22,159 nucleotides of DNA from JAFCDQ01 sp964571335 (GCA_964571335.1 CAZNAM010000006.1:1-22159), one strand, 5' to 3'. Shown: positions 13,682 through 21,354, numbered from the stretch's first letter. Made by a program: numbers and translations. The notes: a model not told the origin generated them from the sequence alone.

Positions 13682-14779
13682 ATGTCACACATATCAGCAT
13701 CTGAAAGATTCCATTTAAAAAAATTAATTAAGGAATTGGAGAAGTATAAAGCTCCACACACTGAGTTTGTAACAGTTTACATTCCTGCAGGTTATGATTT
13801 GGATAAAATAACTAATCATCTTAAACAAGAACAAGGCACTGCGACTAATATTAAATCAGCTTCTACTAGAAAAAATGTTATTGATGCTCTTGAACGTATG
13901 ATTCAAAGATTAAAACTTTACAAAAGAAATCCTCAAAATGGTTTAGCTGTTTTTGCTGGAAATATTGCTGCTAAAGAAGGTAAATCAGATCTTAGAGTAT
14001 GGGATATTGAACCTCCTGTTCCTCTTTCAACAAGAATTTATAGGTGTGATAAAGATTTTCAGTTGGATATTCTTAAGGATCTTTGTGAAACTAAAGAATT
14101 TTATGGTTTAGTTGTTATGGATGCAAGAGATTCTATGCTTGCTGTTCTTAAAGGAAAAAGTATTGTTAATTTAGCTAAGATTCATTCTCCTGTTCCTGGA
14201 AAGTTTAAAGCAGGAGGTCAAAGTGCATTAAGATTTTCTCATAATAGAGATCTTGCAATTAAACAGCACATGAAAAGAACAGCTGAATTAATGAAAGAAC
14301 AATTTCTTAAAATGGATGGTTTAAAGGGTATTCTTGTTGGTGGTCCTGGTCCTATTAAATATGAGCTTGTTGATAGCAATTTTATTACCAATGACGTTAA
14401 AAAAAAGATTATCGCAGTTAAAGATTTATCTTATACAGAAGATATTGGTTTGCAGGAATTAGTTGATAAAAGTAGTGATGTTCTTGCTGAAGAAGAAATT
14501 GCTGAAGAAAAGCAAATTGTTGGTTTGTTTTTAGAAAAACTTGCTAGAGAACCTACTTTGGTTGTTTATGGCAAGGTTAATGTTAAAAGAGCTTTAGAAT
14601 TGGGTGCTGTTGATACTCTTCTTTTATCTGAATCATTAGATGATGAAACTATTGAGGAATTAGAAGATGTTGCAGCTCAATTTAATAGCAATGTTAAGAT
14701 TATTTCTACAGAAACAAGAGAAGGTGTTCAGTTAAGAGATATAGGACAGATAGGTGCTATTTTGAGGTTTGCAGTATGA
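13682..14779 (+). CDS. prf1: Peptide chain release factor aRF1
   Basis: Recognises all three stop codons and triggers peptide release. From ATG 13682 it has 365 residues and starts with the family sequence MSHISASERFHLKKLIKELE. Domain 1 carries NIKS (56-59) and YRCDKDF (120-126, the Y-x-C-x3-F motif), both used for stop-codon reading. Domain 2 has the catalytic GGQ (178-180) in KAGGQSALRF. Domain 3 reaches LGAVDTLLLSESL and then jumps to ETIEELEDVAAQF and KIISTETREGVQL, omitting the 40-50 residue mini-domain normally found between them; family members are about 410 residues. The key motifs are intact, so it should be functional. It is leaderless and overlaps the SprT-like gene by 4 nt (ATGA). 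Confidence 0.95.
   Translation: MSHISASERFHLKKLIKELEKYKAPHTEFVTVYIPAGYDLDKITNHLKQEQGTATNIKSASTRKNVIDALERMIQRLKLYKRNPQNGLAVFAGNIAAKEGKSDLRVWDIEPPVPLSTRIYRCDKDFQLDILKDLCETKEFYGLVVMDARDSMLAVLKGKSIVNLAKIHSPVPGKFKAGGQSALRFSHNRDLAIKQHMKRTAELMKEQFLKMDGLKGILVGGPGPIKYELVDSNFITNDVKKKIIAVKDLSYTEDIGLQELVDKSSDVLAEEEIAEEKQIVGLFLEKLAREPTLVVYGKVNVKRALELGAVDTLLLSESLDDETIEELEDVAAQFNSNVKIISTETREGVQLRDIGQIGAILRFAV
14764..14768 (+). promoter_or_regulatory. Shine-Dalgarno for the SprT-like gene inside aRF1
   Basis: GAGGT ends 7 nt before ATG 14776 and confirms this start within the overlap. Confidence 0.55.
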
Positions 14780-15462
14780 ACTCTGAAATAGGAGAATTAT
14801 CTTTTAAACAATTATTTCCAAATAGAAAAATTCCGAATATTTCTGTTGAATATGGTCAGCTTCATGGTTTTAATGCTAATATTTCTTTGTCTTTTTCAAG
14901 ATTGAAAATCAACATGAGTAAAAAATGGGAAAATATCAGCGATTCTATAAAGATGGGTTGTATTCAGGAATTATTAAGAAAATTGTATAAAGCAAAAAAA
15001 AATAAGACCACTGAAATTGAATTATACAATAATTTTATCAGGAGTTTATCTGATTGTCTCCCTTCAACTAACTCTCATCCAGTTCTTAAGGATTCTTTTG
15101 ATAAATTAAATAAAATTTATTTTGATGAGGAACTTTCTGAAACTAATTTAAAAATCGGTAATGGAATTAATTTGTTGGGAAGTTATTGTTATCAGACTAA
15201 CACAATAAGCATTAGCAGAATGCTTCTTGAACATCTTGAATTATTAAATTATGTTATGTATCATGAAATGCTTCATAAAAAACATAAATTTTATTCTACA
15301 AAAACAGGAAGAAGTATGCATCATACTTCTAAATTCCGTAAGGATGAAAAAGCATATCCTGATTCAAAAATGCTGGAAAAACAACTGCAAAATTTAATTA
15401 CTAATACAAAAAGAGTAAATAAAACAAAGAAAAGTTTTTTCTCAAAAATATTTAATAATTAA
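14776..15462 (+). CDS. SprT-like zinc metalloprotease
   Basis: Predicted zinc peptidase of 228 residues. The region before the active site (LNKIYFDEELSETNLKIGNG, then a Y-rich strand NTISISRML) matches the SprT-like layout, as does the helix LLNYVMYHEMLHKKH with HExxH at 163-167. A further histidine pair in MHHTSKFRKDEKAYPD (182-183) could give the third zinc ligand. The N-terminal 90 residues are not recognised, and the C-terminus is lysine-rich (KTKKSFFSKIF). SprT/Spartan proteins cut DNA-protein crosslinks, while related small peptidases have other targets; which applies here cannot be decided. The 4-nt overlap with aRF1 plus a GAGGT site means coupled translation. No signal peptide is seen, so it is cytoplasmic. 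Confidence 0.7.
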   Translation: MNSEIGELSFKQLFPNRKIPNISVEYGQLHGFNANISLSFSRLKINMSKKWENISDSIKMGCIQELLRKLYKAKKNKTTEIELYNNFIRSLSDCLPSTNSHPVLKDSFDKLNKIYFDEELSETNLKIGNGINLLGSYCYQTNTISISRMLLEHLELLNYVMYHEMLHKKHKFYSTKTGRSMHHTSKFRKDEKAYPDSKMLEKQLQNLITNTKRVNKTKKSFFSKIFNN

Positions 15463-15490
15463 TTCCCTTTTAAGTGGTAAAAACCAATAA

Positions 15491-15500
15491 GTTTATAAAT
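15491..15500 (+). promoter_or_regulatory. TATA box fixing the phosphoesterase start
   Basis: GTTTATAAAT centred 26 nt before ATG 15522; it lies inside the longer GTG reading that begins at 15474. Confidence 0.55.
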
Positions 15501-15521
15501 CAACAATTCATCTCAGCAGAC

Positions 15522-16121
15522 ATGGTAAAAATATTTGCGGCAGGAGATTTTCATGGCGATAATAAAATAGCTTCAGATTTAGCTGATAAAGCTAAAAAAG
15601 AAGGTGCAGATATAATTATCTTAAATGGGGATATCACTGAAGAAAATAGTCCTAACTCAATTGTTGGTAAATTTCATAAGTTAGATAAACAATTATTTCT
15701 TGTTCCTGGAAATCATGATTATTTGATTACAGAATTTCTTGCTAAATTTTATGATGCAAAAAATATTCACAAAAAATGTGTTTTATACAAAGATATTGGT
15801 ATTGTTGGTTGTTCTTCATTAAATATTGGAATTCATCAAATGTCTGAAGATGAAATCTTCAATAATATTGTTGAAAATTTTAAAAAGATTAAAAATGCAA
15901 GGAAAAAAATTCTAATAACCCATGTTCATCCAGCAGGCACTGATATGGAAAAGTTTTCTGATTTTGTTCCAGGCAGCAAAGGATTAAGAAGAGCTATTGA
16001 AGAAGTCAAACCAGATATTGTTATTTGTGGTCATGTTCATGAAGCAGAAGGTCTTGAAGAAGAGATTGGAAATACAAAAATAATAAATGTTGGCAAACAA
16101 GGCAAATTCATTGACCTTTAA
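15522..16121 (+). CDS. Calcineurin-like metallophosphoesterase
   Basis: Two-metal phosphoesterase of 199 residues. All five family blocks are present: GDFHGD (8-13, D9 and H11), NGDI (35-38), GNHD (63-66), THVHP (133-137) and GHVHE (170-174), ending with a KIINVGKQG strand. The start at ATG 15522 is preferred over GTG 15474 because the TATA box lies between them and the first strand MVKIFAAGDF is where such proteins begin. Substrates of the family range from cyclic nucleotides to nucleic acids, and nothing here picks one. Encoded 59 nt after the SprT-like gene but with its own promoter. Confidence 0.88.
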   Translation: MVKIFAAGDFHGDNKIASDLADKAKKEGADIIILNGDITEENSPNSIVGKFHKLDKQLFLVPGNHDYLITEFLAKFYDAKNIHKKCVLYKDIGIVGCSSLNIGIHQMSEDEIFNNIVENFKKIKNARKKILITHVHPAGTDMEKFSDFVPGSKGLRRAIEEVKPDIVICGHVHEAEGLEEEIGNTKIINVGKQGKFIDL

Positions 16122-16176
16122 AGATGATGGAAAATTTTATAAATATCTTATCAATATAAAAAAATCATAGATTTAA

Positions 16177-16190
16177 TTCAGATTACTGAA
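16177..16190. repeat. Short inverted repeat upstream of rtcB
   Basis: TTCAG-ATTA-CTGAA, 11 nt before ATG 16202. It could be a small hairpin in the leader or an operator half-site pair; length alone does not exclude chance. Confidence 0.25.
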
Positions 16191-16201
16191 CAAACAGAAA
16201 A

Positions 16202-17410
16202 ATGAAAATAATAGAAGGAAAATATAATTCTGCAAAAGTTTTTACTGATGTTGTAGAAGAAACTGCAATAAAACAGATTGAAACTCTTTGCAATCAGGAA
16301 TTTGTAAATGGTTCTAATCTTCGTATCATGCCAGATGTTCATGCAGGTGCAGGATGTACAATTGGTTTTACTATGAACATCACTGATAAGATATGCCCAA
16401 ATCTTGTTGGTGTAGATATTGGATGTGGAATGAGAACAATCGATTTAGGATATGTAGATATAGATTTCAAAGAACTTGATGATATTATCAAAAATCAGAT
16501 TCCAAATGGAAGAAATGTACATAATGAAATAATTCATAGCTTTGATTTATTTCAACTAAAATGTTATAGAGAATTAAGAAATAGTGAAAGATTAGAAAAA
16601 AGTATAGGTACACTTGGTGGAGGAAATCATTTTATTGAGATTGATAAAGATGAAAACAACAATAAATATTTAGTTATTCATTCTGGAAGTAGAAATCTGG
16701 GTTATCAGGTAGCTAAAATTTACCAAAAATTAGCTGTTGAATTATGTAAAGGAACTAGTCTGCAACAAGAACAACAAAAATTAGTCAAGAAACTTAAGAA
16801 AGAAGGTAAATATTCAGAAATACAAAAAGGAATTGAAGAGTTAAAAAATAAATATCAAAATTCATTATCACAAATACCTGATGATTTATGTTATTTGTCT
16901 GGAGAATCTAAATCTGATTATTTGCATGACATGGAATTATGCCAGCAATTTGCTGTTAAAAATCGTATGACTATGGCAGAGAGTATACTAAATGAACTTA
17001 ATCTTAATATAGTTAATGAGTTTGAAACAATCCATAATTATATTAATTTTGATGATAATATTCTAAGAAAAGGTGCAATTTCTGCAAATGAAGGAGAAAT
17101 ACTATTAATTCCAATCAACATGAGAGATGGTTGTATTCTTGGTGTAGGAAAAGGCAATCCTGATTGGAATTGCTCTGCTCCACACGGTGCTGGAAGAGTG
17201 ATGAGTAGATCTCAGGCAAAAAAACAATTAAGTCTAAAAGAGTTCAGAAATACAATGAGCAACATATACACCACTTCTGTATCCCATGATACTTTAGATG
17301 AAGCACCTATGGCTTACAAAAGTATTGATAGTATAGTAAATAATATCCAAGATACTGTTAAAATAATCAAGATTATCGAACCGATTTATAATTTTAAAGC
17401 AAAAGAATAA
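16202..17410 (+). CDS. rtcB: RtcB-family RNA-splicing ligase
   Basis: GTP- and Mn-dependent ligase that joins 2',3'-cyclic phosphate (or 3'-phosphate) and 5'-OH RNA ends, as in tRNA splicing and RNA repair. The 402 residues hold all active-site blocks: MPDVHAGAGCTIG, DIGCGM (metal ligand C75), GGGNHFIEI (H143), IHSGSRNLG (H160), IHNYINF (H278) and APHGAGR with H328, the histidine guanylylated in RtcB. It is shorter than the classical archaeal enzyme (about 480), and its VGVDIGCGM differs from the archaeal GYDINCGV pattern, so it resembles the shorter bacterial group. A lysine-rich helical insert spans about 183-230. Two TATA-like elements precede it (16134-16146 and 16155-16164). Confidence 0.93.
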   Translation: MKIIEGKYNSAKVFTDVVEETAIKQIETLCNQEFVNGSNLRIMPDVHAGAGCTIGFTMNITDKICPNLVGVDIGCGMRTIDLGYVDIDFKELDDIIKNQIPNGRNVHNEIIHSFDLFQLKCYRELRNSERLEKSIGTLGGGNHFIEIDKDENNNKYLVIHSGSRNLGYQVAKIYQKLAVELCKGTSLQQEQQKLVKKLKKEGKYSEIQKGIEELKNKYQNSLSQIPDDLCYLSGESKSDYLHDMELCQQFAVKNRMTMAESILNELNLNIVNEFETIHNYINFDDNILRKGAISANEGEILLIPINMRDGCILGVGKGNPDWNCSAPHGAGRVMSRSQAKKQLSLKEFRNTMSNIYTTSVSHDTLDEAPMAYKSIDSIVNNIQDTVKIIKIIEPIYNFKAKE

Positions 17411-17416
17411 CTAAAA

Positions 17417-17923
17417 TCAATATCTCATCTTGAAAAGGTTCAAATAACTTTTTATGTTGTTTCTTAAAAATTCGTAATCATCTATAATCTGATTTTGTGT
17501 TTTTGAAATTAATGGAGAGTATATATATTTTTCAAATATTATTCTGAAAAAATAATATATTGGTTTTCCTTCCCATCTGTTTTCATAATCTGTAATTAAC
17601 ATCACTCTAAAAAGAAATCTTATTGTTCCATCATATAGCTTCTTTTTTTTGCCGTCTTTTTGTATTACAACATCTTTTATGTTGTCAAGTGTTATTCTTA
17701 TTTTTATTTTTGATTGTGTATAATCTGTTAATTTTTTAAAAGGTTCTAATTTTATGTCTGCAAATTTCCCTTGGTCAGTTGTGCTTTCTATATGGCTCGT
17801 TTCTATCATGTCATATCCTTTTTCAGTTGCCCATTTATTTAGTTCTCTCATAATTCCTTTTATATCAAAATATCCTGTATAAGTGATTCTTTCTCCGTCC
17901 ACAAGTATTTTTTTTTCTGCCAT
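17417..17923 (-). CDS. Unknown protein, paralogue A of a three-gene tandem family
   Basis: Soluble protein of 168 residues that I cannot assign. It shares a plan with the next two genes upstream: an N-terminal strand and helix (ITYTGYFDIKGIMRELNKW), a beta-rich centre with TDYTQSKIKIRITL, a hinge with VVIQKDGKKKKLYDG (about 88-102), then a strand and an aromatic helix ending in FRIIFEKYIY. There are no transmembrane segments, signal peptide or catalytic signature. The start overlaps the stop of gene B by 1 nt (TAATG) and has GAGG 7 nt upstream (17931-17934), so it is co-translated as third gene of the operon. Its stop lies 6 nt from the convergent rtcB stop. Confidence 0.7.
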   Translation of the reverse strand: MAEKKILVDGERITYTGYFDIKGIMRELNKWATEKGYDMIETSHIESTTDQGKFADIKLEPFKKLTDYTQSKIKIRITLDNIKDVVIQKDGKKKKLYDGTIRFLFRVMLITDYENRWEGKPIYYFFRIIFEKYIYSPLISKTQNQIIDDYEFLRNNIKSYLNLFKMRY

Positions 17924-18429
17924 TATATTGCCTCTGAACCAAGTGTTGTTTTTATTAGATTTGCAAGTTCTAACATTTTATCAGCAAGTTCATCTTCCCA
18001 TTCATCAACTATTTTATACCTTAATATGTAATTCCTTAAAAAATCTCCTAATTTTTTTATGAAAGTTCCTTCTGAAAATCTTTTTTGCCAGTCTAAGTTT
18101 AATGTTCCTACTATTTCTGCAGAAAATTTTCCATTGTGCATTTTTATTTTTTTTCCTTCTTTTATTACTTCAACTTCTTCTATGTCATAAATAACGATGT
18201 AAACTTTTGCTCCCCATCGTATATATTCTGTTACTTTTTTTGTTCCAGATATGTCAATTTTTAATTTAACACCTGTCGCTAATCCTGTGTGTTTATATTT
18301 ATTAACATCAAACCAAAAATCATTTTCAGTAAACCAGTTATATATTGATTGCAAAACTTTATCATTATCATAAAAACCCCTGTATTTAATCATTGTTTTA
18401 AATGCTGTAGATGAATTTGGTATCTTCAT
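17923..18429 (-). CDS. Unknown protein, paralogue B of a three-gene tandem family
   Basis: Also 168 residues, with the same plan as A: MIKYRGFYDNDKVLQSIYNW, then VTEYIRWGAKVYIVIYDIEE, the hinge VEVIKEGKKIKMHNG, a strand pair with GTLNLDWQKRFSEG, and a C-terminal helix with FLRNYILRYK and EDELADKMLELANLIK. A and B share the pattern Y-x-G-[FY]-[FY]-D early on, the dipeptide TDY/TEY, and G-K-K in the hinge. The start overlaps the stop of gene C by 4 nt (ATGA) and is served by GAGG 8 nt upstream (18438-18441). Function unknown. Confidence 0.7.
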   Translation of the reverse strand: MKIPNSSTAFKTMIKYRGFYDNDKVLQSIYNWFTENDFWFDVNKYKHTGLATGVKLKIDISGTKKVTEYIRWGAKVYIVIYDIEEVEVIKEGKKIKMHNGKFSAEIVGTLNLDWQKRFSEGTFIKKLGDFLRNYILRYKIVDEWEDELADKMLELANLIKTTLGSEAI

Positions 18430-19040
18430 TCTCCTGTCCTCTTAAGCCAGTATTCTCCTGTTTCTTTTTCTGGTTTAAAAGTATGTAATTTCATGTAAGT
18501 ATTTACTGCTTCTCTTAAGTTTTGTGCTTCAATTTTTAATTCTTTTTGCCAGTCAAATATCTTTTTTTGAAGTGTTCTTTTTTGTAAAATTGTATGAAAT
18601 TTTTTCAATATTGATTGTTTTTTAGACCAATAGTCTTCATTAATTAAAATATATGCGTTATTTAGTAATTCTATCTCTCCTTTGTTTGTTTGCATTTTTT
18701 TTCCTTTATAGACTATTTCATGTGATTTTAATGTTATAAAATGAAATTTTAAATCCATATGTTCTGTTGCAAATCCTTTGGGTGCTCCTTCAAGAGGTCT
18801 TTCTAATATCCAAAATATCCATATTTCTTTTCCGCTTTCAGATTTTCTTTCTATGTATACCTTTTCTGGAAAATTTTCATCATCTCTTGCATGCCAGCCA
18901 TTTTCACACATCCATTCATACATCATGGTGTATAGATAAAGTCCATCAAACCCTACATCCCTATAATTTATAGTGTGATTAGCACATTTCAATACATGTT
19001 TTCCAGCTAATTTATTTCTTATAGATGTAGTTCTAGGCAT
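18426..19040 (-). CDS. Unknown protein, paralogue C of a three-gene tandem family (first gene)
   Basis: The longest and most divergent member, 204 residues. It keeps the N-terminal plan (TINYRDVGFDGLYLYTMMYE followed by WMCENGWHARDD), the hinge HEIVYKGKKMQTNKG and the C-terminal helical region (LQKKIFDWQKELKIEAQNL), but adds a basic start (MPRTTSIRNKLAGKH) and a KPEKETGEYWLKRTGE tail. The W/G positions in the helix and the G-K-K hinge align with A and B; overall similarity is low and needs a profile comparison. It is the promoter-proximal gene, with a TATA box 26 nt upstream (19061-19070). No known domain is recognised. Confidence 0.65.
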   Translation of the reverse strand: MPRTTSIRNKLAGKHVLKCANHTINYRDVGFDGLYLYTMMYEWMCENGWHARDDENFPEKVYIERKSESGKEIWIFWILERPLEGAPKGFATEHMDLKFHFITLKSHEIVYKGKKMQTNKGEIELLNNAYILINEDYWSKKQSILKKFHTILQKRTLQKKIFDWQKELKIEAQNLREAVNTYMKLHTFKPEKETGEYWLKRTGE

Positions 19041-19060
19041 ATTATCTAATTATATATTTT

Positions 19061-19070
19061 AATTTATAAA
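19061..19070 (-). promoter_or_regulatory. TATA box of the three-paralogue operon
   Basis: Minus-strand TTTATAAATT centred 26 nt before the start at 19040. Confidence 0.5.
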
Positions 19071-19080
19071 TCTTATGTGA

Positions 19081-19203
19081 TTTTCATCTAAGAATCAAGA
19101 TTTAACAAAGTTAGAAAAACTAATTTGGGAAAATTCTGTAAAGGAGTTCCCTCATAATTCTTGTTATACAGTGTGTGCTGAAGTAAAACAAAGCAAGTTT
19201 TAG
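19081..19203 (+). pseudogene. Possible remnant of a gene 5' end
   Basis: An open stretch of 40 codons without a start codon, bounded by TGA at 19078 and TAG at 19201. Its translation looks protein-like: it contains LEKLIWENSVKEFPHNSCYT and ends VCAEVKQSKF. ATG at 19075 is immediately followed by the in-frame TGA. It lies between the three-paralogue operon and the ROK gene and stops 3 nt before the ROK stop codon. I read it as a decayed or truncated gene; chance openness is the alternative. Confidence 0.35.
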
Positions 19204-19205
19204 TT

Positions 19206-20048
19206 TTATCCTTTTTTAAGTGAATCCAAATGTAATGTAGTGGCACCAAGAACAACAATATTTTTTGTTTTCGATAATCGTATTTTTAATTTGGAAAAAC
19301 TTCTTTCATAAATTGATTGTTTTAATGATTCTTTCATTGATTTTTTAAAGTATTGGTATGATTTTGAGACTGAACCTCCTAAAATAATTAGTTCGGGATT
19401 GATTGAATGAACTACCATTGCTAAAGCTTTGCCTAAATTATTTCCAAATTTAGTGAAGATGATTAATGCTTCTTTGTTGTTTTTTTTAGCTTTAAGAAAT
19501 AATTTTTCTCCACTTATTTTATGTTCATTTAAAAAATATTGTCCTGAACAATAATATTCAAAATTATGATCTTTAAAAACAACTTCCCCAAATTCTCCAG
19601 CACCACAATTATGCCCTGAATACAATTTATCATTAATAATTATTCCTGCACCTAATCCAGTGCTAATTGTGACTGCGACCATATTTTGATATTTTTTCCC
19701 AATTCCAAAATATTTTTCTCCGAGTGCAAAACAATTAACATCATTATTGATAAATATTGGAATTTTGTATTTTTTTTCTAATATTTTTTTTAATGGAACT
19801 TTTTTCCAAGAAGGAATATTACCAGTTTCAAATACAATTCCGTTCTCTACAATGGAAGGAACAGCAACACCCATACTTTTTGTGTTTTTGTCAATCAATT
19901 TATCAATTAAATCTGTAATCTGAGAAATTACTTCATCTTGTGAAGAATTTGATTTCGTTTTTACTTTGAGAAGTTTTTCTATTTTATTATTAGATACTTT
20001 TCCAACTTCAATTTTGGTGCCGCCAACATCAATTCCTAGGAAATTCAT
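19206..20048 (-). CDS. ROK-family sugar kinase
   Basis: ATP-dependent kinase of the ROK family (glucokinase, N-acetylhexosamine kinase and relatives), 280 residues. Visible blocks are the phosphate-binding DVGGTK (7-12), GVAVPSIVENGIV, the catalytic aspartate in NNDVNCFALGE (D103), STGLGAG (129-135), GAGEFGE (149-155) and the adenosine-binding NPELIILGGSVS. The structural zinc site of ROK proteins (GE-x-GH ... C-x-C-G-x2-G-C-x-E) is mostly lost: GEFGE replaces GE-x-GH and only C167 remains in EYYCSGQYFLNE. Catalysis can survive this, but substrate choice, which the zinc loop helps set, cannot be predicted. TATA-like elements lie at 20061-20080. Confidence 0.88.
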   Translation of the reverse strand: MNFLGIDVGGTKIEVGKVSNNKIEKLLKVKTKSNSSQDEVISQITDLIDKLIDKNTKSMGVAVPSIVENGIVFETGNIPSWKKVPLKKILEKKYKIPIFINNDVNCFALGEKYFGIGKKYQNMVAVTISTGLGAGIIINDKLYSGHNCGAGEFGEVVFKDHNFEYYCSGQYFLNEHKISGEKLFLKAKKNNKEALIIFTKFGNNLGKALAMVVHSINPELIILGGSVSKSYQYFKKSMKESLKQSIYERSFSKLKIRLSKTKNIVVLGATTLHLDSLKKG

Positions 20049-20110
20049 ATATTTATAACAGTTTAATAAACTATTTAAATTTGTTGATTGGACAAAACTA
20101 AAATTTCATC

Positions 20111-20145
20111 TAACAAGATTTAAATATCAAACCCAAATCTTGTTA
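20111..20145. repeat. Perfect 11-bp inverted repeat over the ychF promoter
   Basis: TAACAAGATTT (20111-20121) and AAATCTTGTTA (20135-20145), with a 13-nt spacer. The left arm overlaps the TATA box, the right arm ends 4 nt before the start codon. The position fits an operator for a dimeric regulator better than an RNA structure. Confidence 0.6.
20119..20128 (+). promoter_or_regulatory. TATA box of the YchF-like gene
   Basis: TTTAAATATC centred about 27 nt before ATG 20150; leaderless, and embedded in the inverted repeat. Confidence 0.55.
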
Positions 20146-20149
20146 TTTT

Positions 20150-21343
20150 ATGCTTATAGGAATTGTTGGTAAAGCAAATGTGGGAAAAAGTACTTTTTTC
20201 AAGGCATTAACTTTAGCAGATGTTTTAATAGCTAATTATCCTTTTGCTACAATAGAACCAAACAAAGGCTTTGGTTTTGTCAAGGTTAAAGGTGTTTGTT
20301 CTGAATTCAATAAAATATGCAATCCAAGGGTTGGGTATTACCTTGATGGATGGCGTTTTGTTCCTGTTGAAGTTGTTGATGTTGCAGGTTTAGTTCCTGG
20401 TGCTCATGAAGGTAAAGGTATGGGTAATCAGTTTCTTGATGATTTAAGACCTGCAGATATTCTTATTCATGTCGTTGATATTTCGGGAAGTACAAATGAT
20501 AAAGGAGAGCCAGTTTCTCCCGGAAATCATGATCCAATTGAAGATATTAAATTTCTTAATTTTGAGCTTGATATGTGGTATTTTAATGCTATCAAAAAAG
20601 GATGGAGTAAGTTTGCCAGACAGGTTCAGCAGGAAAAATCAGATATTGTAAATGCTTTAGTTAAACAATTATCCTCTTTAAAAGTTGATGAAGGTCTTGT
20701 TAAAGAGACTTTAAAAAATCTTGATATTTATCATAAAGCACCTATAGAATGGAGTGAAGAACAGCTCAAAGAATTAGCAATATACCTAAGAAAAAAGACT
20801 AAGCCGATTATTATTGCTGCAAATAAGATTGATATTCCTGTTGCAAAAGAAAATCTGGAAAGAGCTAGAAAAGAATTTCCTGATGAAACAATTGTTCCTT
20901 GTAGTGCTGAATCTGAGCTTGCATTAAGAGAAGCTGCAAAGAGTAATTTAATAAAATATGTTCCTGGAGAATCTGAATTTCAGATATCAGGAAGTTTAAA
21001 TGAAAAGCAGGAACAAGCACTGAAATTCATCAATGAAAATATATTGAAAAAATGGAAATCTACTGGTGTTCAGCAGGTTATTGATACATCTGTTTTTGAT
21101 GTGTTAAAATATGTTGCGATTTTTCCTGGCGGAGTAAATAAACTTGAAGATTCTCATGGTAATGTTCTTCCTGATTGTTTTTTGCTTCCTGATAACTCTA
21201 CAGCATTGAATTTTGCTGAGAAGATTCATACAGATTTAGCTAAGAATTTTATAAGAGCGATTGATGTAAGAACAAAAAGAACTATTGGCAGAGATCATAT
21301 TTTAAAACATAGAGATATTATTGAGATTATCAGCAATGCTTGA
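20150..21343 (+). CDS. YchF/OLA1-related GTPase with TGS domain
   Basis: Archaeal YchF-like (COG0012-type) Obg-superfamily NTPase, 397 residues. G1 is GKANVGKST (7-15), followed by NYPFATIEPNKG, G3 DVAGLVPGAHEGKGMG (77-92), a helical insert (about 135-215), G4 NKID (225-228), G5 PCSAESE, and a C-terminal TGS domain from about 318 to the end (ILKHRDIIEIISNA). Bacterial and eukaryotic YchF/OLA1 have an altered G4 (NxxE) and prefer ATP; here NKID is canonical, so GTP is expected, as in other archaeal members. Relatives associate with ribosomes and stress responses. The gene is probably under the inverted-repeat operator and stands alone. Confidence 0.92.
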   Translation: MLIGIVGKANVGKSTFFKALTLADVLIANYPFATIEPNKGFGFVKVKGVCSEFNKICNPRVGYYLDGWRFVPVEVVDVAGLVPGAHEGKGMGNQFLDDLRPADILIHVVDISGSTNDKGEPVSPGNHDPIEDIKFLNFELDMWYFNAIKKGWSKFARQVQQEKSDIVNALVKQLSSLKVDEGLVKETLKNLDIYHKAPIEWSEEQLKELAIYLRKKTKPIIIAANKIDIPVAKENLERARKEFPDETIVPCSAESELALREAAKSNLIKYVPGESEFQISGSLNEKQEQALKFINENILKKWKSTGVQQVIDTSVFDVLKYVAIFPGGVNKLEDSHGNVLPDCFLLPDNSTALNFAEKIHTDLAKNFIRAIDVRTKRTIGRDHILKHRDIIEIISNA

Positions 21344-21354
21344 TTTATTTCTAT

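Noticed and set aside
16122..16190. C/D box small RNA (GATGATGG ... CTGA)
   Set aside because: The C box has a mismatch, no C' or D' boxes are seen, and the stretch contains the probable rtcB promoter.
19075..19080. Recoded TGA in an ATG-TGA start
   Set aside because: TGA serves as a normal stop in infB, aRF1 and other genes here.
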